Shown one piece after another: positions 56,165 to 64,000 of a stretch of DNA of 64,000 bases. The notes below the pieces were generated by a model that made no database searches, had not been told where the DNA came from, and worked only from the letters and a program-made list of their open reading frames with translations. This DNA comes from Macrostomum hystrix (lineage: Eukaryota; Platyhelminthes; Macrostomidae): NCBI GenBank assembly GCA_950097015.1, contig CATNEN010000038.1, positions 6,245,001-6,309,000 of the forward strand. The letters run 5' to 3'. The translations under genes and the position numbers were made by a program. The first letter of the stretch is position 1. Each line of letters begins with the position of its first letter.

Positions 56165-59100
56165 ATGCCGCAGCAGCAGTCGCAGGTCGCGGAGCTCCGG
56201 CTCCAGTTTGTTCGCTTTTGCGAGAACACCACCATCAGGGGCATCCCGCGCATCATCAAGTCTGAATCGCCGCGGCTGCGTCTGCTCTGGGCCTTCTTCG
56301 TGCTGATGTTGTTCGCCAGCTGCCTGGTCTGCCTCAGCTTCCTGATTGGCCAGTTCCTCGAGTATGACGTCATGCACCCGCCGCGAGTGCTGAAGGACGC
56401 CAGCTCGCCGTTTCCCTCCGTGACCATCTGCAACATGCGGCCGCTGTCGAGTGGCGGCAAAGCCCAGATCCGGGAGCGCGGCTGGAAGAATCCGCGCCAG
56501 TTCTCCATGGCGCTGGAGGCCGCAGCCAGGCTGCAGTATTTCTCCAAGCCGGAGTCGAGGCACAGGTATCACTACTTCACCGGCTCCTTCGGCCTGCCAG
56601 CCTTCTTGGAGAGCCTGCCTAGCGGCCAGGACGCCAGGCTGGGGCATCAGCTGCTCGACTTCATAATCGACTGCAAGGCGGTGCTGCGCAACGGGAGCGC
56701 CAGGAACCAGTACTACTGCTCCAAGGAGTTCGCGCCGACTTCGGACGACCTCTGGGCTGGCCGCTTCCACGCCTTCGTCCACGGCAGCTTTCTGAACTGC
56801 TTCACGCTGGACATCGAGGAGGAGCTGCGGCAGAACACGGCCTTGGTGGAGATGGCAGTGTATCTGGATAACGAGTGGAGCCCCGAGCACTTCTATTGTA
56901 CCGACTGCTATCTGCAGGTCAGCACGATCGCTGTTGACATTGCTAACACTATCACCGAGACAGAGCTACTCGTCATGTTCAGTTCTAGTGTCGCGAAAGC
57001 TGGAGCGCGTCATTGTCTAGAAACGGGTGTCTTTTGGAAACGTCAGATAAATCAGTTGCTTAGTTTCTGAAAGCCGGGATTTCACGTTGACTGGGCGACT
57101 AATCGGAGTCCTTCCAAGAGATTTATCCTTTGATTTTCTTGAGATTATCATGATTATCAACGGATTCTTTGGCTGCATCGCAACAGTGCAAGGGTTGGGG
57201 TTTCGCAAACAAAAAGCTCGCTTTCAGAACAATCAATCAGAACTATTTGCGGCCAGCTCGTGTTGCCTCAGGAAGCAGCGGAGGAACAGAGCATTTTTTC
57301 TTCTGATTGGGGATTCAGATTGCATTTTAAAGGCCGCTTTGTTTGCTTTGGCAAAAAGCTGCAGCAGCTGGGAAGATTGTACACAATCAGAGCCTCAGAT
57401 TCTGTCAGCGGGTTTTTTGTACCAAGAAAACTAGAGGTGGTTTCAGCAACACCTGTCTAAACAGACAGACGGCCATCATTTGTTAGCTTTTGATTTTTCT
57501 CAGCGCCCAGAAACTTTTTAGAGAGAAAACCTCAAGTAATGAGCTGGCTTTGGATAATCCTCAGTTTCATTGTGGATTATCCTCAGTTTCACTGTGGATT
57601 ATCTTCAGTTTCATTGTGGATTTATCTTCAGTTTCATTGTGGATTATCCTCAGTTTCATTGTGGATTATCTTCAGTTTCATTGTGGATTATCCTCAGTTT
57701 CATTGTGGATTATCTTCAGTTTCATTGTGGATTATCCTCAGTTTCATTGTGGATTTATCTTCAGTTTCATTGTGTATTATCCTCAGTTTCATTGTGGATT
57801 ATCCTCAGTTTCATTGTGGATTATCTTCAGTTTCATTGTGGATTATCCTCAGTTTCATTGTGAATTTATCTTCAGTTTCATTGTGGATTATCCTCAGTTT
57901 CATTGTGGATTATCTTCAGTTTCATTGTGGATTATCCTCAGTTTCATTGCGGATTATCTTGACGCCGCGCAGGACATCAACACGCAGCTCTCTGGCGCGG
58001 TGCTGACCATCCACGCGGGCGACACACATCCGGATGTGAACAACAACGCGGTGCACCTGAAATCCGGCTCCCTGACCGAGGTGAAGCTCAAGCACGTGCT
58101 GAACGTCCAGAAAAAGCCACCCTACGGGCGCTGCTCGCCGGACACCGCTAAGATCCTCAGCCTTCAGGGCCGCGACTACACCTACAGCGAGGACGCCTGC
58201 CGACAGATGACCATCCAGATGGACATCCGGTCTACTTGCGGCTGTCAGGTCCTGCTGAGCACCTGTGATCTAATAAGGATGCGATGGGATTTCTGTCAAA
58301 AAGATTAGCAGCTCAATATTTCAGACTTTAATTAGATTCCAATCTGATTCTAATCTGATTTTAATCCGGTTCTTATCCAACTTTATTCCCGTTCTAATCT
58401 GATTATAATCCGGTTCTAATCTGACACTAATCCGGTTCTAATCTGAATTTATTCCGGTTCTAATCTGAATTTATTCCGGTTCTAATCTGATTTTAATCCT
58501 GTTCTAATCTGATTCTAATCCGGTTCTAATCTGATTCTAATCTGATTCTAATCCGGTTCTAATCTGATTTTATTCCGGTTCTAATCTGATTTTAATGCGT
58601 TTCTTATCGAACTCTACTCCCGTTTTAATCTGATTTTAATCCGGTTCTAATCTGATTCTAATCTGGTTATAATCTGATTCTAATCCGGTTCTAATCTGAT
58701 TCTAATCCGGTTCTAATTTGATTTTAATCCGGTTCTAATCAGATTTTAACCCGGTTCTAATCTGATTTTAATCCGTTTTTAATCTGATTTTAATCCGGTT
58801 CTAATCAGATTTTATTCCGTTTTTAATCAGATTTTAATCCGGTTCTAATCTGATTCTAATCTGATTCTAATCTGATTCTAATCTGATTCTAATCTGATTC
58901 TAATCTGATTCTAATCTGATTCTAATCTGATTCTAATCACATTCTAATCCGATCCTATAATCCAATTCTAATCCGGTTCTAATCCGACTCCAATCTAATT
59001 CTAATCCGATCCTACTGAGTCCACAAACTGAAAGACTGTACACAGCCTTCGGAAGCGCCATGCAATAGTAGCGGCTGTGGCACTGGCAGTGCGACTGGCC

Positions 59101-59935
59101 CACCAGTGCTATTTGACTTAAATCCAATTGAAATCGTACAGAATGACAGCCACAAACTATAAATAACAAAAAGCAGCCCAACAGAATCGCAGTTTTAACA
59201 CGACTCCATGCGCAGGCTATCGAGTACCCGCTTGTGCCAGAGGCTGCGGGAGGCAACATAACCTACTGCGCCGGCCTGCAAGAATTCCTGCCCCGAGAAG
59301 CCTGCGCAGCCGACGGAGACAAAGCCGTCAGGAAGTCTTGTGAGGCAGCCCTGGACAGGGCATACGGATACATTCGCTGCAAGCAGGCGGTGATCTCCAA
59401 GTACTACAAGGACGTTGTGCCGAGCTGCAGCATGCCGTGCGCCTTCTACAGCTACCAGACTGAGAGGTCGACCTCTGACTGGCCAACGAAGGCCTGGCAG
59501 CTCCACCTGCTTCAGAGCCGAGTCTACAGGCGGCTGCAGAGCAGGCCGGAGATGCGAATCTACTCGCAGGCCATCGAGCTGGAGCGCGCGGGCCGACTGG
59601 ACGAAGCGTTCCAGCTGGTGCAGAACGTCAGCATTCTGGAGCGCAATCTGCTATCGATCCAACTGATCCGACCGAACTTCGATCTACACCGGGTGGAAGA
59701 GAAAGAGGTTTTGTCGCTAACCTCCTTTCTCAGCCAGGTCGGCGGTCTGTTGTCAATTTTCGTCGGCCTGACAATGATCTTCATAGTGGAACTGATCGAC
59801 TTTCTGGTGCATTGCTGCGCTGTCTATTCTAGGAAAGGCGACGCAACGAACGCCTCAGCTCCAATCACCGCGACCGAATCGACTACGGCAGCTCAGGAAA
59901 GTCTGGACCTGATGACCGTAGAAGAACAAAAATGA
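56165..59935 (+). CDS. DEG/ENaC-family sodium channel subunit
   Basis: Amiloride-sensitive-type cation channel subunit, trimeric by family. Three exons join at phase 0: 56165-56917, 57973-58248, 59216-59935, giving 582 aa; an in-frame ATG at 56120 would add 15. TM1 is at about 40-64, then FPSVTICNMRPLS, the post-TM1 signature. Exon 2 has PPYGRCSP and YTYSEDACRQ...CGCQ, and exon 3 the thumb/palm cysteines and TM2 (GLLSIFVGLTMIFIVELIDF). The N-terminal His-Gly gating motif reads RG (Arg25-Gly26), and the GxS selectivity triplet reads GLT. Donors GTCAGC and GTCCTG are non-consensus but give perfect phase and family alignment. Introns 1 and 2 contain 22-bp and 11-bp arrays. The ligand or stimulus is unknown. 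Confidence 0.9.
57553..57959. repeat. 22-bp minisatellite in DEG/ENaC intron 1
   Basis: Unit GATTATCCTCAGTTTCATTG plus TG, 18-19 copies with CCTCAG/CTTCAG alternation. It ends 12 nt before the acceptor AG at 57971-57972. Every unit contains a YYCAG acceptor-like motif. Confidence 0.95.
58329..59012. repeat. 11-bp/22-bp minisatellite in DEG/ENaC intron 2
   Basis: CTAATCTGATT and CTAATCCGGTT units in irregular alternation, about 60 units. Starts about 80 nt after the donor. Confidence 0.93.
59017..59115 (+). mobile_element. SINE 3' fragment in DEG/ENaC intron 2
   Basis: Matches the 3' half of the 10085 SINE (GTCCACAAACTGAAAGACTG; CAGCCTTCGGAAGCGCC; GCGGCTGTGGCACTGGC). The head is missing. Lies 100 bp before the acceptor of exon 3. 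Confidence 0.7.
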
Positions 59936-60128
59936 CGGAACAGTTCACGAGTTCTCGCTTGATTTTTGATGACGTCATGTGTGCTACTTTTTTCAAGTCA
60001 TTTTCTGAAATAAGTATTCAGCGTAAGCTCGAATATTAATTCGTTTTCGCAAAGTGAATATCAACCTAACACATTTGCGTATGTAGCTTGCTTAGTAGTT
60101 GAATCTTAAACTCGGGCCCCTTAAAACT
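59936..60128. other. 3' flank of the DEG/ENaC gene
   Basis: No AATAAA; AATAAG near 60009 is the nearest variant. Confidence 0.4.
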
Positions 60129-60716
60129 GTAAAACTCGCTCTGGAGTACCATGAGAGACTCGCTCTGGAGTACCATGAGAGAGTCGCTCTGGAGTACCAT
60201 GAGAGACTCGCTCTGGAGTACCATGAGAGAGTCACTCTGGAGCACCATGAGAGACTCGCTCTGGAGTACCATGAGCGAGTCGCTCTGGAGTACCATAAAA
60301 GAGTCGCTCTGGAGTACCATAAGAGAGTCGCTCTGGAGTACCATAAGAGAGTCGCTCTGGAGTACCATAAGAGAGTCGCTCTGGAGTACCATAAGAGAGT
60401 CGCTCTGGAGTACCATAAGAGAGTCGCTCTGGAGTACCATAAGAGAGTCGCTCTGGAGTACCATAAGAGAGTCGCTCTGGAGTACCATAAGAGAGTCGCT
60501 CTGGAGTACCATAAAAGAGTCGCTCTGGATTACCATAAGAGAGTCGCTCTGGAGTACCATAAGAGAGTCGCTCTGGAGTACCATAAAAGAGTCGCTCTGG
60601 AGTACCATAAGAGAGTCGCTCTGGAGTACCATAAGAGAGTCGCTCTGGAGTACCATAAGAGAGTCGCTCTGGAGTACCATAAAAGAGTCACTCTGGAGTA
60701 TCATAAGAGAGTTTCT
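60129..60716. repeat. 24-bp minisatellite downstream of DEG/ENaC
   Basis: Unit GAGTCGCTCTGGAGTACCAT plus AAGA, about 24 copies at very high identity. Open in several frames because the period is 24. Confidence 0.96.
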
Positions 60717-62507
60717 ATGGGGCTAAGCAAGCTTCTGACAGCATCTAAAAGCAAACACGTATTTTGTGAAGCAAAATTTTTGAGGCTTTTTTAACGCTTT
60801 AGAACCACGTAATTTTACAGAAGTTTTATCTAGTCTTACTTTAATGAATGCTTCTTCTATTTAATATCTATCTTTGAAGAGTTTTTACCAAAGAGATTCC
60901 AAAAATCGAGTCAGAATTAATTTCTATGCATATTGCTTGAAACGAACTTAATGAATTTCAAAACCGAAAACAAGCAAATTCTCCTTTTGCCAAGCGTGGC
61001 ACATGGATATTGTGGAACAGATTCAATTGAATCTAGCTCCGGGTCACGGAAGGTCGAATGCGTAGTACTTTGGAATGATTTTAGTACCCTGAGCAGAGTT
61101 CAAGAGCAAGTCTTGCAGACTTTTTCAAGATTTCCAATTCTAAATATAAGTACTTCAAAATTTTACGACAATAAATCGGTGATTACTATGAATTAAACTG
61201 TATATGCGTCACTCATACATGCGTAAGGCAGCGAGTATCTGCATACACCGGCTTGCCTGCTCTCAGTAGGTGTCTCGTGGTACACTCCCACAGCACTTCC
61301 ATCCGTGTAAATATCTGCCTGGCGCCCTTCCTTAAGTCAACTGGTTGAGCACTGGCTGGGAGCGCCTGAGAAGTCTGCGGACTTGTTCAGCACTATTGGC
61401 TGGTTAATGAGAGCCTTCAGCAAGCTGTTCAAGAGTCAGTGAAGCAAGTAGGAATTTTCCCTGAGAGTACTTATCCATGACCTGTGCCGGATCACCTGAG
61501 CATTGCAGAACCTTGCAAAGGAGGTTGAATTTTCAAAGCTTTGCTTAGAGTCGCCAGAATTCATACACTTACAGAAGGCTGCATGCTGTTTTAATTTCCT
61601 TATTAATTCCGCTAATTAAAGGCGGTTAAGACGGAGCACTTTGAAGTCCTAAGATCGATTTGAAATTGGAAAAATGACTAATTTCGGAATTTATCGAGGT
61701 TCTATCAAATGTGGGAAATAATCTAATTGCCTTACCTAATAAAAAGCAGAATGTCAGTCAAAAGTCTTCAGGAGTCTAAAATGAAGCCTGTTTTTGCGTT
61801 CCGCCGGGAGTTTGGCATTGGACCATGGACTAAAAATATTTTTGGTGCTGTAAAAATTTGCAATAAATTAGAGTTTCAGTTTTTCTCATTCCGACTAAAC
61901 AGCGGCACTTGGATTTTTATCGCAAATACAAATATATAAAATCCGATTGCTTATTTTAGAGACGTTTAATGGGCGCCTTCAGATGCGAGGAACCGGTAGT
62001 CTGTGCTACAGACTACTTTAATTCCGAGACCATTACATCATATAATAGGCCTCAAACGGATATAATGGCCACACTCGCTTCGCTCGCCTCGAGACCATTA
62101 AATGCAGCCTCGGACATTCTTAACCACAGAATGCTTATTAAATGGCCATTATCACATACAAGTTTGTACATATTTAGCTGAAAACTCTTTTCTCTATGGT
62201 CCAAAGCCAAACTCCGAGTGGAATAGAAAATCTGATTCACTTTAGATCTGTAGAAACGATCTGTTGAAACGGCAGACACACGGCCGTCTATGGTCAAAAA
62301 AGTAAACAAATGCAAAAAAATTATTGAGTGAGATTTGTTCCATAGACATTCTCGGCGTGCACTTAACACAGCTAGACGTCGAATTTCCGAGAAATTGTGA
62401 TTCCCTGCGAAACCACGGTGGTTTTGTAATAAATTTTGTCATTTTTTAACAGATAATCTATAGACCATTCAAATTTCCCGACGTAAGTGAATTTGATTAG
62501 ACTTATT
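60717..62507. other. AT-rich DNA with no supported gene
   Basis: Short frames at 60933-61196, 61727-61939 and 61969-62369 show no domain. A weak palindrome (TAATGG...CTCGCTTCGCTCG...CCATTA) near 62063-62100 recalls the hairpin loops at 13-17 kb. Confidence 0.45.
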
Positions 62508-62646
62508 AGATGAAGGGTGAAGATGAAGGGTGAAGATGAAGGGTGAAGATGAAGGGTGAAGATGAAGGGTGAAGATGAAGAGTGAAGATGATGGGTGAAG
62601 ATGAAGAATGAAGATGAAGGGTGAAGATGAAGGGTGAAGATGAAGG
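62508..62646. repeat. 13-bp purine-rich minisatellite
   Basis: Unit GATGAAGGGTGAA, about 11 copies. A G-to-A variant of the same 13-mer makes the array at 63291-63487. Confidence 0.93.
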
Positions 62647-62987
62647 TAAGTTGCAAAGCTGGAACTGTTTTGTTGCAACTAGTCGCCTATGGCCGGAGAG
62701 GCGATCTCTGTCACGCGTAAGCGGGCGTGGCGGCTGGGAGCGCTTAATAGAACCGCGAATCCGGCGTCTCAGGCTCCGAGTCCTACTCAGCCTGGAGCCG
62801 GTAACTACCAGACTAGGGTAGGCTAATGAGGTGGCCGGGACTCGTTTGCAGATTTGAGGATAAATAAATCGGTGATTGACTGAGGCAAGGAATTCAGTCA
62901 CGTAAAAAATGGCTGGAGATTCAAGTCTTAAAGTCATAGAGTATATGAGTCTATAATTAAGCCAAGTGGTGTCCTACTTGCCCCCGC

Positions 62988-63287
62988 CTAGTAAGCTACC
63001 TTGTGGAGTATCCAAGGCGGGTCAAACTCAAGGTTGTCCTTGAAGTCCCTGTCCGCCTTACCAGGAACCATTACACGGCCGTTAAACCGTAACAGGTGGC
63101 TGTAGGTGACTGGGTTTGAGACTGCGCAGAGCAAGCAATCGGGAGTCTGTCCGTAGAGGCAGAACCTTATCCGGTCTGTCTCCCTCCATTTGCGGCAGAC
63201 ACAAGGGACGTCCGGCCCGTCCTTCCGGCGTGCATCCGGCTCTTCGGGGCCGGGCCGCCGCGCCTCAGCGGAACCCTCCGCGGAACT
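62988..63287 (-). CDS. Candidate terminal exon of an unidentified gene
   Basis: A minus-strand frame without stops runs from an acceptor (TCTTCCCCCTTCAG at 63288-63301) to TAG at about 62988, roughly 99 codons. It lacks an ATG-initiated long frame, as expected for a 3' exon. The second half is cysteine-containing and globular-looking (CVCRKWRETDRIRFCLYG, then CLLCAVSNPVTYSHLLRF and FKDNLEFDPPWILHKVAY). The first part is Arg/Glu/Pro-rich. GC content and CpG are far above the flanks, like the other exons here. I do not recognise the family; a decayed transposon frame is the alternative. Upstream exons would lie beyond 63500 or outside the window. Confidence 0.45.
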   Translation of the reverse strand, partial: SSAEGSAEARRPGPEEPDARRKDGPDVPCVCRKWRETDRIRFCLYGQTPDCLLCAVSNPVTYSHLLRFNGRVMVPGKADRDFKDNLEFDPPWILHKVAY

Positions 63288-63290
63288 GAA

Positions 63291-63487
63291 GGGGGAAGAT
63301 GAAGGGAGAAGATGAAGGAAGATGAAGGTAGAAGATGAAGGGAGAAGATGAAGGGAGAAGATGAAGGGCGAAGATAAAGGGAGAATAGAGTGGATGAAGG
63401 GAGAATAGAGTGGATGAACGGAGGAGAGAAGATAAAGAGAGAATAGAGTGGATGAACGGAGGAGAGAAGATGAAGGGAGAATATAAA
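63291..63487. repeat. 13-bp purine-rich minisatellite next to the candidate exon
   Basis: GATGAAGGGAGAA units (about 5), grading into longer AGAGTGGATGAACGGAGGAG units. On the minus strand it is pyrimidine-rich and forms the tract before the acceptor at 63288. Confidence 0.92.
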
Positions 63488-64000
63488 TGCATAGGGATTT
63501 TCATGAAATGAATGGTGTCAAGTCCCGATGCACACCAAGGTAATAGGCAGACAGTGGAGCAGACCGAGTGTTTACTGAGCCACTTATTTCATCCCTAAGA
63601 TCTCAGTGATAACTATGGGTGTAGGGAGAACTGGGCAAGGTGACTGTGTGATTGCACATCCTGGCACTCGCGCTGTATTAATTATTAATAAAAGGCGCAC
63701 GCCGTCTATGGGTGCTGATTTTTTTCTTTTATTACTTTTCTGACAATAGCTTACTCGACAAAAAACATTTAAAAAAAGCGAAGTTTTGTAAGAATCAACT
63801 AATGAGCCTGGAAGTGAGAAGCAAACCTGGTAAGAATAAGAGCAACAAAAGCACAAGGGACACCAGGAATAAAAAAATAAATGTATATCGTTAAATGTTA
63901 ATAGCTTTAGGGCAGCTGTTTCCTTATTTCAGAGATTTCTATGATGTACTTTGCTAAAGCTAAAGCAAAGCAAAGTTGTATATACTGTTGGTTCCTCCAA
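63488..64000. other. Right end of the window, no supported gene
   Basis: AT-rich. The minus-strand frame at 63584-63856 has no recognised domain. It could be an intron of the gene ending at 62988. Confidence 0.4.

Noticed and set aside
57490-58006. Frame fused in front of DEG/ENaC exon 2
   Set aside because: It is the intron 1 array read through; phase and family alignment place the exon start at 57973.
60066-60794. Three repeat frames of about 190-230 aa
   Set aside because: 24-bp array; no supported start, no homology.
62506-62937. 143-aa minus frame, Arg-rich and then Ser/Phe repeats
   Set aside because: The second half is the 13-bp array; the first half has no recognised domain and no clear donor.

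Overview
The window is animal nuclear DNA. It holds multi-exon genes with GC-rich exons, GT-AG introns and AATAAA signals, and the gene set is bilaterian: a FOXO factor, a Wnt5-like ligand, a G3BP homologue, SLC7 and SLC15 transporters, a Cys-loop receptor subunit and a DEG/ENaC channel. The very heavy minisatellite load and mixed transposon content would suit a spiralian such as a flatworm, but the taxon is a low-confidence guess.

Layout: SLC15 peptide transporter on + (382-3490). AT-rich DNA with a broken Merlin transposase and a 53-bp array. LSM10-like gene on + (8285-8842). SINE copies. Small C2H2 zinc-finger gene on + (11482-12590). A mobile-element nest (13.4-18.8 kb) of palindromic elements with Crypton-like recombinase fragments, two non-autonomous hAT elements with 8-bp target duplications, and a decayed Helitron helicase. 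An unrecognised three-exon membrane/GPI-type glycoprotein gene on - (18864-23960), whose first intron holds LINE and Ty3/gypsy remnants. SLC7 CAT-type transporter on - (26078-32173). G3BP on - (33234-35054, 5' end not found). FOXO on + (39961-41621). Wnt5-like on + (44461-47862). Cys-loop subunit on - (49839-51703), convergent with Wnt5. DEG/ENaC channel on + (56165-59935). A candidate terminal exon of an unknown gene on - (62988-63287).

About 12 kb (near one fifth) is minisatellite, in over twenty arrays with units of 11-53 bp. Many arrays start within about 20 nt of a splice site or stop codon. Exon junctions were assembled by hand from reading frame, phase and GT/AG sites; all given junctions keep phase. 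The genes are functionally diverse and do not form one pathway, although FOXO, Wnt5 and G3BP are all signalling or stress regulators.
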